Positions 23,548-31,528 of a stretch of DNA of 63,667 nucleotides are shown here, in pieces; the stretch's first letter is position 1, and each line of letters opens with the position of its first letter. Under the pieces are notes generated by a model. The model did no database searches. It was not told the origin of the DNA and saw only the letters and a list, made by a program, of their open reading frames with translations. Source of the DNA: an uncultured bacterium. GTDB lineage: Bacteria > Bacteroidota > Bacteroidia > Bacteroidales > Bacteroidaceae. Where the stretch lies: the NCBI GenBank assembly GCA_946188155.1, contig CAMHUC010000016.1, positions 1-63,667 of the forward strand. The letters are read 5' to 3'. The position numbers and the translations under genes were made by a program.

Positions 23548-25911
23548 ATGAATATGAAGAAACTACTTTGTGCCATCGGGCTGGCGGGCTGCATGAGTGC
23601 TGCTGAGGCCCAGATTCAGACGAATGCAGGCGTGCAGTACCTGCAGTGTATGCAAAAGGACGTGTCGGCGGACTTCAGCGACCTGTCGAACACCTACTTC
23701 CTGGCCGACTCGCTGGTCGGCTTCGATGCTGCGAAGGGCGAGGGCCGGGTGCAGTGGAAGCGCTACCGGCTGTCGCCCCGTCAGGCGTTCAATCTGAACG
23801 GCTACTGGCCGGTGAGGATGCAGATGCTCGACTTCCCCGATGCGGCCTATGACAACGACCCCAGTCTCAGGCTCTCCATCGAGTTCATCACCCCGAGGAC
23901 GGCGCGCATCCGGATGCTCACCACCCCCGTGGAGCCGAAGGCGACAGACCAGGAGAGCATCATGCTCTGCGACGCCTTCAAGGCCCGGCCGAAGGCCGCC
24001 TCCTGGCCCTGTTCAGTAAACGACGGTACTTCCGTCGTCTACCGCTCCCCCTACGGCAGCATCGAAATCCGTAACTACCCCTTCCGCCTGGTGCTCAAGG
24101 ACGCCCAGGGCCGCATCCTGACCCAGACGCGCCACATCATCGACAACGACTCCAGCCAGGTGAAGCTGCTGCCCTTCTCGTTCATCAAGCGCGGCTCCGA
24201 CAACTCGCGCAGCGTCAACCCCGTATTCACGCTGGCCCCCGGCGAGCGCATATACGGCTGCGGCGAGTCGTTCACCTCGCTGAATAAGGTGGGCCAGAAG
24301 GTACACCTCTCCGTCACCGACCCGCAGGGGCCAGAGACCGACGGGCAGTACAAGCCCGTGCCCTTCTTCTTCTCCAACCGGGGCTACGGCATGTTCATGC
24401 ACACCTCGGCTCCCGTGACCTGCGACTTTGGGGCCTCCTATATCGGGGCCGACCGCCTGTTCATGGCCGATGAGCAGCTGGACCTCTTTGTATTCTTCGG
24501 CGAGCCGAAGGACATCCTCGACGAGTACACCGACGTGACGGGCAAGTCGCCGATGCTCCCCCTCTGGAGCTTCGGAACGTGGATGAGCCGCATCACCTAC
24601 TTCTCGCAGCAGGAGGGCCTAGAGATTGCCCGTCAGCTGAGGGCGCACCGGATTCCCTCCGACGTGATCCACTTCGACACCGGCTGGTTCGGCACCGACT
24701 GGCAGTGCGACTACCAGTTTGCCCGCGACCGCTTTGAGAACCCCGAGAAGATGCTCCGTCAGCTGGCCAAGGACGGCTTCCACACCTGCCTGTGGCAGTT
24801 GCCCTACTTCACGCCCAAGAACCGCTTCTTCCCTGAGATTATCGAGCGGGGGCTGCACGTCAGGAACGCCACGGGCGGCATGCCCTACGAGGATGCCGTG
24901 CTCGACTTCTCCAATCCCGAGACCGTCGGCTGGTATCAGCAGAAGATACTGGGCCTGCTCCGTCAGGGCGTATCGACCATCAAGTGCGACTTCGGCGAGG
25001 CGGCACCCTACAACGGCTTCTATCATAGCGGCCGCGGCGGCCTCTACGAGCACAACCTCTATCCGCTGCGCTACAACAAGGCCCTCTGGGAAGTTATCGA
25101 CAGCTTCGCCAAATCTCAAACCTCAAATCTCAAATCTCAAACCGAGGGCGGCATCATCTGGGCGCGTTCGGCTTGGGCCGGCTCGCAGCGCTACGCCCTC
25201 CACTGGGGCGGCGATGCTGCCACCACCAATACCGGCATGCTGGGCGATCTGCGCGGCGGCCTGTCGTTCGGCCTCTCGGGCTTCTCCTTCTGGAGCCACG
25301 ACATGGGCGGCTTCGTGACGGCCTCACCCGAGGACATCTACCGCCGGTGGCTGCCCTTCGGATTCCTGTCAAGCCACACGCGAGCCCACGGGGCGCCTCC
25401 CACGGAGCCCTGGCTCATCTCTGAGTCGTTCACCGAGGCCTTCCGCGAGTGCGCCGAGATGAAGTACCGGCTGATGCCCTACGTGTATGCCCAGGCGAAG
25501 GACTGCTCGGAGCGCGGACTGCCGATGGTGAGGGCACTGCTGGTGGAGTTCCCCGAGGACCAGGGGGCCTGGCTGGTAGAGGACGAGTATATGTTCGGCT
25601 CGCAGATGCTGGTGGCTCCGCTGCTGGAGAGTGGCACGGGCCGCAACGTGTATCTGCCTCGCGGCAAGTGGATCGACTACCAGACGGGCCGTGTCTACGA
25701 GGGTGGCTACCAGCGGATAGAGGCAGGACGGATTCCCTGCATCATCCTGGTGCGCGACGGGGCGCTGATTCCCCATGCCCCGCTGGCGCAGCGTACGGAC
25801 GAGATAGACTGGAGCAAGGTGGAGATGAAGGCCTACAAGGCCGATGCCACCCGATGCACAGGGCTGCTGTTCAAGCCGGGAGACACGAAGGTAAAGGTGG
25901 TGGAACGGTAG
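23548..25911 (+). CDS. Glycoside hydrolase family 31 protein
   Basis: 787 residues from ATG 23548 (a second ATG is at 23554), with a short signal peptide (MKKLLCAIGLAGCMSAAEA). The N-terminal beta-sandwich is followed by the barrel: VIHFDTGWFGTDW, the nucleophile near D481 in TIKCDFGEA and the acid/base near D556 in HWGGDAATTN. The WFGTDW and KCDFGEA context is like alpha-xylosidases of the YicI type, so release of xylose from xyloglucan oligosaccharides is likely, though alpha-glucosidase is possible. Between these blocks a 7-mer DNA array adds KSQTSNLKSQT in frame. It converges with the MBL gene across a palindromic element. Confidence 0.9.
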   Translation: MNMKKLLCAIGLAGCMSAAEAQIQTNAGVQYLQCMQKDVSADFSDLSNTYFLADSLVGFDAAKGEGRVQWKRYRLSPRQAFNLNGYWPVRMQMLDFPDAAYDNDPSLRLSIEFITPRTARIRMLTTPVEPKATDQESIMLCDAFKARPKAASWPCSVNDGTSVVYRSPYGSIEIRNYPFRLVLKDAQGRILTQTRHIIDNDSSQVKLLPFSFIKRGSDNSRSVNPVFTLAPGERIYGCGESFTSLNKVGQKVHLSVTDPQGPETDGQYKPVPFFFSNRGYGMFMHTSAPVTCDFGASYIGADRLFMADEQLDLFVFFGEPKDILDEYTDVTGKSPMLPLWSFGTWMSRITYFSQQEGLEIARQLRAHRIPSDVIHFDTGWFGTDWQCDYQFARDRFENPEKMLRQLAKDGFHTCLWQLPYFTPKNRFFPEIIERGLHVRNATGGMPYEDAVLDFSNPETVGWYQQKILGLLRQGVSTIKCDFGEAAPYNGFYHSGRGGLYEHNLYPLRYNKALWEVIDSFAKSQTSNLKSQTEGGIIWARSAWAGSQRYALHWGGDAATTNTGMLGDLRGGLSFGLSGFSFWSHDMGGFVTASPEDIYRRWLPFGFLSSHTRAHGAPPTEPWLISESFTEAFRECAEMKYRLMPYVYAQAKDCSERGLPMVRALLVEFPEDQGAWLVEDEYMFGSQMLVAPLLESGTGRNVYLPRGKWIDYQTGRVYEGGYQRIEAGRIPCIILVRDGALIPHAPLAQRTDEIDWSKVEMKAYKADATRCTGLLFKPGDTKVKVVER
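25111..25143. repeat. AAATCTC heptamer array inside GH31
   Basis: Four 7-mers (AAATCTC, AAACCTC) and a partial fifth, read in frame as KSQTSNLKSQT. Only one arm is present, with no inverted partner. Confidence 0.85.
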
Positions 25912-25917
25912 TTTTTT

Positions 25918-26023
25918 GTTTATAGTTTATAGTTTAGGGTTTATAGTTTATAGATGATTACCGTGCAAGCCCTTCTGCCTATAGAAGTAATCATCTATAA
26001 ACTATAAACCCTAAACTATAAAC
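25918..26023. repeat. Palindromic GTTTATA element between convergent genes
   Basis: The left arm (25918-25960) ends with 36 bases exactly inverted in the right arm (25988-26023). The core holds GCAAGCCCTTCTGCC. It spans the gap between the stops of GH31 and the MBL gene and could act as a bidirectional terminator. The core matches those at 3.66 and 13.36 kb. Confidence 0.9.
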
Positions 26024-26031
26024 AAGAAAAG

Positions 26032-26775
26032 TCACTTGTAGTCGCGAATGCGGACTTCGATGCCCGTACCGGCCAGCTTCATCACGGCCTGGGCAACGGG
26101 CGTCGAGTTGTAGTGGTAGGGGAATACTACCTTCGGCTTGATCGTCTTGGCAGCGCTCACCAGCTGCTCGACGGTCATCGTGTAGGGCTGGTTGCAGGGC
26201 AGGAAGGCGATGTCGATGTCCTTCAGATTGGCCATCTCGGGTATGTCCTCGGTGTCGCCGGCAATGTAGATGCGCAGTCCGTCGAGGGTGAGCACGTAGC
26301 CGTTGTCGCGCCCCTTGGGATGCATCTGCTCGCGTCCCGGCGTGGTGTTATAGGCGGGCACGGCCTCAATCTTGATGTCGCTGCGATACTGCAGGCTGTC
26401 GCCGTTGGCGAGGACGATGCCGTTCTTGAACATCCGGAACACAGCCTGGTTCAGATAGATACTCGTGGCGTGGCTACGCAGCGTCTGCACGGCCTCCAGG
26501 TCCCAGTGGTCCTTATGCTCATGGGTGATGAGGATGATGTTTGCCTTGGGGTACTGGGCATAGTCGGTGGAGGGTGTCACAAAGGAGCCTACAGGATCCA
26601 CCTGAATCTCCAGGCCGTCGTACTGAATTCGCATACTGGCGTGCTTGATGCACGTGATAGTCACTTTCTTGCCGCTCTTGGTGGTGAACTCGTCAGTCTT
26701 CTGGGCAGCATGGCATCCGACGGTTGCCATCAGCGCAAAGATGATGCCCAATACTAATTCTCTCTTCTTCATCAT
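26032..26775 (-). CDS. MBL-fold metal-dependent hydrolase (UlaG-like), secreted
   Basis: 247 residues with a lipoprotein-like signal (FALMATVGC). The metallo-beta-lactamase fold is shown by ILITHEHKDHWD (HxHxDH metal site), IYIAGDTEDIPEM (bridging Asp) and the final VVFPYHYN (His). Proteins like this are annotated as L-ascorbate-6-phosphate lactonase-like, but most are of unknown substrate. The signal peptide indicates an envelope location. It follows the histidine kinase on the same strand across a one-armed 7-mer array, with no clear promoter of its own, so it may be co-transcribed. Confidence 0.85.
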   Translation of the reverse strand: MMKKRELVLGIIFALMATVGCHAAQKTDEFTTKSGKKVTITCIKHASMRIQYDGLEIQVDPVGSFVTPSTDYAQYPKANIILITHEHKDHWDLEAVQTLRSHATSIYLNQAVFRMFKNGIVLANGDSLQYRSDIKIEAVPAYNTTPGREQMHPKGRDNGYVLTLDGLRIYIAGDTEDIPEMANLKDIDIAFLPCNQPYTMTVEQLVSAAKTIKPKVVFPYHYNSTPVAQAVMKLAGTGIEVRIRDYK

Positions 26776-26788
26776 CGTAGTAATCCTC

Positions 26789-26837
26789 TATAAACTATAA
26801 ACCATAAACTATAAACTATAAACCATAAACTATAAAC
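26789..26837. repeat. TATAAAC/CATAAAC one-armed array
   Basis: Seven consecutive 7-mers lie between the MBL start and the kinase stop; the kinase stop codon is formed at the array's end. The neighbouring GTAGTAATCCTC resembles the core edge GTAATCATC of the 25.9 kb element, so this looks like a decayed half-element. Confidence 0.85.
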
Positions 26838-28585
26838 TACAAATCCAGTTTCACAACGAACCGCGCCCCTTCGTGATAGTCGGCATCCAGGGTGAGGCTG
26901 CCGCCCATGCGCTCAGCGACCATGCGCGCCAAGGGCAGTCCGAGGCCCAGTCCCTCCTTGAAGGCATCGAGCTTGACGAACCGCTCGAAGATGCGCTCGG
27001 CATCCTCCTTGGGTATGCCTCTGCCCGTATCCTCCACGACGAGTGTCAGCTGCCTGCTGTCGACCGACGCCTTCAGCCGGATGACACCCTCGGGAGTGTA
27101 CTTGACGGCATTGTCGAGCAGCGAGCCGACGATGCGCTTGAACATTTCCTCGTTGGTGCGTATCTTGTAGTCATCGGTCAGTTCCGACTCCATCAGCATC
27201 TGCGTTTCCGGCGACAGGTGGGCCTTGTTGTCGTCCACCAGCTTGCGCAGTGTAGCGTTCACCTTGATGTCGTCCACCTTCTGGACGGTGGCTGTGGTGG
27301 TCTCGTTGAGGGAGAGTTCCAGCAGCTCGTCGATGAGGGTGGTGATGAGACTGGTGTTCTTCTGCATCATGGCGGCCAGCTGCTTGCGCTCCTCGATGTC
27401 GGTGACAAGCTCCGGGTCGGCGATGACCTGTGCGAAGCCGCTGATGATGTTGAGGGGCGTGCGGACCTCGTGGGTGACGTTGCGGATGAAGGCCGTCTTC
27501 AGCTTGTCGGCCTCGAGCACTCGGTCGTAGGCAGTCCGGAGTTCCCTCATGTGGCGGCGCCGTGCCCAGAGGATGTACGACAGTGCTGCCAGCAGTATGA
27601 GCAGCAGTACCACGATGGCGGTGAGGAACAGGGTGCGGTTGCGCGCCATCTGTCGCTCCGCGTCGTATAGCTTCAGCTCGTCTTGAATGCCCTGCATGCT
27701 GTTCATCAGCACCACGTTGGCGATGGAGTCGTTGCTGGCGTGCAGCTGCTGCAGCGACTTGTAGGCCTCCTGCCAGCGTCCTGCCTGCTCGTAGATCATG
27801 GTGATGGCCTCGCGGCCGTCCTCGCCCAGTTCCTCACGGGCAGTTCTGAGGGCCTCGTCGGTCTTGCCGGTATAGACGTCGTGGTAGATCTCCATCAGGC
27901 GCCCGTGTACCGACGACTTGCCCTGTGCCACGCCCTCACGGTACTTCTTATAGCCCTCCATGAAGGCCTCGCGGTTGCCGCTGTTGAAGTAGCTCAGCGT
28001 GCGGCGCGTCTCAATGTCGAACACCCGTTCTGGGGCGTACTTGGCAGCAATCTCTGCCGCTTTGTCGAGCAACCGCACAGCCTCCTCGGGGTCGTCGTCC
28101 AGCTCCACGTTGACGATGTTCATGTAGATGGGTGGCATGCTCTCCCAATAGCCGGCCTTCTCCATCATGTCGATTACCTGCCGGAAGCACTCCTTGGCCG
28201 CCTCCTTGTTGCCGCAGTAGCGATTGATGTGCCCCATCATGTTGACAGCCATGTACATCTCCTTGTCGAGCTGCTTCTCGCGCAGTTCCTTGGAGAGCTG
28301 CTGTGCCAGTTTGTAGGCCTCGAAGATGTGCTGGCGGTTCATCAGGAACACGATCTCGTTGCAGCGCTGTGTATAGTAGGCGTGCAGGTCGTCCTGCTGG
28401 AGCAGATACTCCTCCAGATTCTTAAGGGCGGGGAAGAAACGGGCACTGTCGCCGTTGTTGAAGGCGCGGTGCATCGAGTCGCGCAGGGCGAGATACTCCG
28501 CGCTTGTCTTATAGTCGTCGGCTGCTGTCGCATGGCTTGCAGTAAGGAGCATGGTCAGGGCCAAAAGGATAGTTCTAAAGTTCAT
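26837..28585 (-). CDS. TPR-containing sensor histidine kinase
   Basis: 582 residues from ATG 28585 (signal peptide MNFRTILLALTMLLTASHATA). A periplasmic alpha-helical TPR-like sensor (about 25-300) is followed by one membrane helix (LFLTAIVVLLLILLAALSYIL) and the kinase core: H372 in RNVTHEVRTPLN, N-box LLDNAVKYT, G1 DTGRGIPKED and G2 GLGLGLPLA. No response regulator is adjacent, so its partner is elsewhere. It is a clear paralogue of the kinase at 57180-59006. The sensed signal is unknown; the TPR region suggests protein or peptide binding. Confidence 0.88.
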   Translation of the reverse strand: MNFRTILLALTMLLTASHATAADDYKTSAEYLALRDSMHRAFNNGDSARFFPALKNLEEYLLQQDDLHAYYTQRCNEIVFLMNRQHIFEAYKLAQQLSKELREKQLDKEMYMAVNMMGHINRYCGNKEAAKECFRQVIDMMEKAGYWESMPPIYMNIVNVELDDDPEEAVRLLDKAAEIAAKYAPERVFDIETRRTLSYFNSGNREAFMEGYKKYREGVAQGKSSVHGRLMEIYHDVYTGKTDEALRTAREELGEDGREAITMIYEQAGRWQEAYKSLQQLHASNDSIANVVLMNSMQGIQDELKLYDAERQMARNRTLFLTAIVVLLLILLAALSYILWARRRHMRELRTAYDRVLEADKLKTAFIRNVTHEVRTPLNIISGFAQVIADPELVTDIEERKQLAAMMQKNTSLITTLIDELLELSLNETTTATVQKVDDIKVNATLRKLVDDNKAHLSPETQMLMESELTDDYKIRTNEEMFKRIVGSLLDNAVKYTPEGVIRLKASVDSRQLTLVVEDTGRGIPKEDAERIFERFVKLDAFKEGLGLGLPLARMVAERMGGSLTLDADYHEGARFVVKLDL

Positions 28586-28635
28586 AGTCGTGGCATCTAT
28601 GGCATCCAACTTAGCATCAGCTGGCTTTACCGGCT

Positions 28636-28644
28636 GCAAAGGTA
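28636..28644 (-). promoter_or_regulatory. -7 box for the TPR kinase
   Basis: TACCTTTGC on the minus strand, an exact match about 50 bp from ATG 28585. Confidence 0.7.
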
Positions 28645-28694
28645 CAAATAATAATTGAGAATAGCCAATTGTCAACTGACATTTTTTCGCAGGC

Positions 28695-28733
28695 GGCAGC
28701 AAATTCTTCATTCTTCATTCTTCATTCTTCATT
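28695..28733. repeat. GGCAGCAAATT plus CTTCATT array upstream of trmO
   Basis: A short conserved lead (28695-28705) is followed by four CTTCATT 7-mers (28706-28733), a T-rich stretch and the promoter box at 28742. The same order and nearly the same spacing precede trpB at 49.42-49.48 kb. Confidence 0.85.
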
Positions 28734-28741
28734 TTTTTTAG

Positions 28742-28750
28742 TATTTTTGC
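28742..28750 (+). promoter_or_regulatory. -7 box for trmO, implying a leaderless mRNA
   Basis: TATTTTTGC ends only 4 bp before the GTG start at 28755. Bacteroidetes transcripts begin about 5-8 bp past this box, so the mRNA would start at or very near the start codon. Confidence 0.6.
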
Positions 28751-28754
28751 ACCC

Positions 28755-29540
28755 GTGGAGATATTTCCGATAGCACATTTCCGCTCGCCGCTGAAGTCGA
28801 AGTTCGGCATACCCCGTCAGAGCGGGCTCGTCAGCCAGCTGGCGGGCCGTATCGTCTTTGAGCCTGAGTACCGGCACGAGGAGGCCCTGCGGGGGCTTGA
28901 GGATTTCGACTACCTGTGGCTCGTCTGGGAGTTCTCTGCCAATAGGTGGCGCGGGGGCGCGGGGGCACGGGGGCGCGAGGATAGTACAGAAGTGCAGAAT
29001 CAGTCACAAGTCATTTCTCGCACCCCGGAGCCCCCGTGCCACCGCCCCCCCGACAAAACGCTCACCGTCCGCCCGCCCCGGCTTGGCGGCAATCAGCGCA
29101 TGGGCGTATTCGCCACCCGTTCGCCGTTCCGTCCCAACCGCCTGGGTCTCTCATGCGTCAGGATTGACCGCATCGAACAGGATGCAAAGCTCGGCCCCGT
29201 AATCCACGTGCTGGGAGCCGACCTGATGGACTGCACCCCCATCTACGACATCAAGCCCTACGTGGCCTACGCCGACAGCCATCCCGGGGCGCGTAGCGGA
29301 TTCGTTGACCAGACGGAGTGGCGCGAGCTGGAGGTAGTGATTCCCCAGGCGATGGCTGTCCACTTCACTCCTGAAGAACTGTCGGCCCTGCGAGGGCTGC
29401 TGGCCCTCGACCCCCGTCCGCGCTATCACAACGATGCCGGGCGCGTCTACGGCATGCCCTTCGACCGCTGGGATGTGCGCTTCCGCGTGTCAGGCGGCAC
29501 TGTCACTGTTGTCGACTGCGTCGAGTCGGTGGCGCCATAG
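28755..29540 (+). CDS. trmO: tRNA N6-threonylcarbamoyladenosine methyltransferase TrmO
   Basis: 261 residues with a GTG start, the only reasonable one given the start of the family domain (IFPIAHFRSPLKSKFGIPRQSG). TrmO/YaeB hallmarks are present: FDYLWLVWEF, VRPPRLGGNQRMGVFATRSPFRPN and YDIKPYVAYAD. The enzyme methylates t6A37 in some tRNAs. Between WEFSANR and TVRPPR there are about 35 residues with no counterpart in the family, encoded by a G-rich palindromic element in frame. That site is a loop near the dimer and SAM region, so tolerance is plausible but untested. The 3' end overlaps the convergent AGCS gene by 51 bp. Confidence 0.88.
   Translation: MEIFPIAHFRSPLKSKFGIPRQSGLVSQLAGRIVFEPEYRHEEALRGLEDFDYLWLVWEFSANRWRGGAGARGREDSTEVQNQSQVISRTPEPPCHRPPDKTLTVRPPRLGGNQRMGVFATRSPFRPNRLGLSCVRIDRIEQDAKLGPVIHVLGADLMDCTPIYDIKPYVAYADSHPGARSGFVDQTEWRELEVVIPQAMAVHFTPEELSALRGLLALDPRPRYHNDAGRVYGMPFDRWDVRFRVSGGTVTVVDCVESVAP
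28945..29055. repeat. G-rich palindromic element inside trmO
   Basis: Arms made of CGCGGGGG-like 8-mers (28945-28981) are imperfectly inverted at 29018-29055 around a core of about 36 bp. It is read in frame and adds about 35 residues rich in Arg, Gly and Pro. Confidence 0.8.
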
Positions 29541-30857
29541 GTATTTCCGCGTTTCGTGTATCAGCACGCCGCTCAGGCAGAGCAGCGATATCAGGTTTGG
29601 TATCGCCATCAGCGCGTTCATGCAGTCGGCCAGGTTCCAGACGACGGCCAGGTTCATCACGCTGCCAATGAAGATGGCGATGATGTAGAGTATGCGGTAT
29701 GCCCTCACCCACTGCCGCCCCTTGAGATACTCCACGGCGCGCTCACCGTAGTAGCACCAGCCGAGGATGGTGGAGAAGGCGAAGGTGAGCAGCCCGAAGG
29801 TGAGCAGCGGCGTGCCCACCAGCGGGATCTTCGAGAAGGCTGCCTTGGTGAGCGTGGCACCGTTGTCGAAGTCGATGTCGGGGTATGCGATGACACTGCT
29901 GACGATGACCATCCCCGTGAGGGCACAGATGACGACGGTGTCCCAGAAGGTGCCGCTCGACGACACGAGTGCCTGGCGCACGGGGTTGCGCGTCTGCGCT
30001 GCCGCCGCCACGATGGGTGCCGAGCCCATGCCGCTCTCGTTGGAGAACAGCCCTCGGGCGATGCCGTAGCGTGCCGCCATCATCACCGAGGCGCCCACGA
30101 ATCCCCCTCCTGCTGCCGACGGCTCGAAGGCAGCGCTGACGATCAGCTTCAGTGCGGGCCACAGGTAGTGGGCGTTGACCGTAAGGATATAGATGCAGCC
30201 CAGCACGTAGCAGAGGGCCATCAGCGGCACGAGCATACTGCACACACGGGCGATGCTCCTCACGCCGCCCAGCACGACGGCTGCCGTGAGCAGACTCACC
30301 ACGATGCCCGTCGCCCAGGTGGGCACGGCGTAGGTCTCCCAGGCCACGGTGGCGATGGCGTTGGCCTGCACCGTGTTGCCGATGCCGAAGGCGGCGACGG
30401 CCGTGAACAATGCGAAGAGCACTGCCAGCCACCGCCAGCCGAGTCCGCGCTCCAGGGCGTACATAGGGCCGCCGAGCATGCGCCCGTCGGCAGTCTTCAC
30501 CCGGTACTTGATGGCCAGCAGCCCCTCGGCATACTTCGTGGAGATGCCGAACACGCCCGTCAGCCAGCACCACAGCACGGCCCCGGGGCCTCCCAGGGCG
30601 ATGGCGGTGGCCACGCCGATGATGTTGCCCGTGCCGATGGTGGCCGCCAGTGCCGTGGCCAGCGATCCGAACTGCGACACGTCGCCCCGTGCGTCGGAGT
30701 CGCGCCGCACCGACAGCCGGATGGCCGTGAATATCTTTCGCTGAGGGAATCGCAGGATAATAGTGAGGTACACGTGCGTACCTAATAGTAATATAATCAT
30801 GGGCCAGCCCCACAGCCAGCCACTCACTTCAGTCAGTATGTCGTTAAGTCTGTCCAT
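29490..30857 (-). CDS. Alanine/glycine:cation symporter (AGCS) family protein
   Basis: 455 residues, about 11 membrane helices. Signature AGCS segments include ATIGTGNIIGVATAIALGGPGAVLW, GGPMYALE and FSNESGMGSAPIVAAAA. It is an inner-membrane sodium-coupled importer of alanine or glycine. The gene follows two DUF4230 genes with 12 bp spacing and is probably in one operon with them. Its last 51 bp overlap trmO tail-to-tail. Confidence 0.92.
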   Translation of the reverse strand: MDRLNDILTEVSGWLWGWPMIILLLGTHVYLTIILRFPQRKIFTAIRLSVRRDSDARGDVSQFGSLATALAATIGTGNIIGVATAIALGGPGAVLWCWLTGVFGISTKYAEGLLAIKYRVKTADGRMLGGPMYALERGLGWRWLAVLFALFTAVAAFGIGNTVQANAIATVAWETYAVPTWATGIVVSLLTAAVVLGGVRSIARVCSMLVPLMALCYVLGCIYILTVNAHYLWPALKLIVSAAFEPSAAGGGFVGASVMMAARYGIARGLFSNESGMGSAPIVAAAAQTRNPVRQALVSSSGTFWDTVVICALTGMVIVSSVIAYPDIDFDNGATLTKAAFSKIPLVGTPLLTFGLLTFAFSTILGWCYYGERAVEYLKGRQWVRAYRILYIIAIFIGSVMNLAVVWNLADCMNALMAIPNLISLLCLSGVLIHETRKYLWRHRLDAVDNSDSAA

Positions 30858-30869
30858 AATTCTCTGTTG

Positions 30870-31484
30870 TCAATTGTCAAATCTCACTTCGACTACCTTG
30901 TAGCCCATCGAGCGGAACATCTGTTCAAACTGCGCCTTGGCGTTCTCCTCGGCCGTCTTCAGGTTGGCAGGCGTCAGGCAGCGATGGAGCATCTGCCGGT
31001 AGGCCTTGCGGTACATCGCCTCACGGTCGCGGGCCGTCCACCGTCCGCTCTCGTAGAACGAATGGGTGCGTGCTTCGTCGATGAAGTTCCTGTCCAGCAG
31101 CCCTATCTTGGGCAGCGTGGCCCTGAGCGTGTCGCCCGAGGCAGAGAGCCACTGGGGTGGAGCCTGGCGCATGTCGACGCCCAGCCGCAGCGTGCCGTAG
31201 TAGATGCGCACCAGCTCGTCGTCGCGCAGCAGCCCCTTGCGCACGGTGTCCACCAGCTCCTCGTTGCTGATGCTCAGAAACTCCCACTGGCCGATGGCCT
31301 CGATGCTCTGTATCTGCGTGGGGGTGATGTCGATGGCCTCGCTGGCCCCCATCTCCACATGGCTGTCCTCCATCTGGTGGCAGAACCACACGCCAAACAC
31401 GACGGCTGCCAGCAGCCCCGCAATGATGCCCAGGCGGTGCAGCTGCCCCAAAGCCTCCCCGATATTCCTCTTATTCCTCATCAT
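30870..31484 (-). CDS. DUF4230-family membrane-anchored protein, second copy
   Basis: 204 residues from ATG 31484 (31481 also possible); the longer frame would need a TTG. An N-terminal membrane helix (IIAGLLAAVVFGVWFCH) is followed by a DUF4230 domain: IQSIEAIGQWEFLSI, then GTLRLGVDM and LPKIGLLDRNF. It shares architecture with the gene just upstream, as expected from an old tandem duplication. Function unknown; anchoring puts the domain outside the inner membrane. A 7-mer array separates the two genes and lies against this start. Confidence 0.75.
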   Translation of the reverse strand: MMRNKRNIGEALGQLHRLGIIAGLLAAVVFGVWFCHQMEDSHVEMGASEAIDITPTQIQSIEAIGQWEFLSISNEELVDTVRKGLLRDDELVRIYYGTLRLGVDMRQAPPQWLSASGDTLRATLPKIGLLDRNFIDEARTHSFYESGRWTARDREAMYRKAYRQMLHRCLTPANLKTAEENAKAQFEQMFRSMGYKVVEVRFDN

Positions 31485-31486
31485 TG

Positions 31487-31528
31487 TCAATCATCAATTA
31501 TCAATTGTCAATTGTCAATTATCAATTT
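31487..31528. repeat. TCAATTG/TCAATTA heptamer array
   Basis: Six perfect-phase 7-mers. The TGA stop of the first DUF4230 gene (31508-31510) lies inside the array, and the next gene's start is 3 bp beyond it. Confidence 0.9.
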
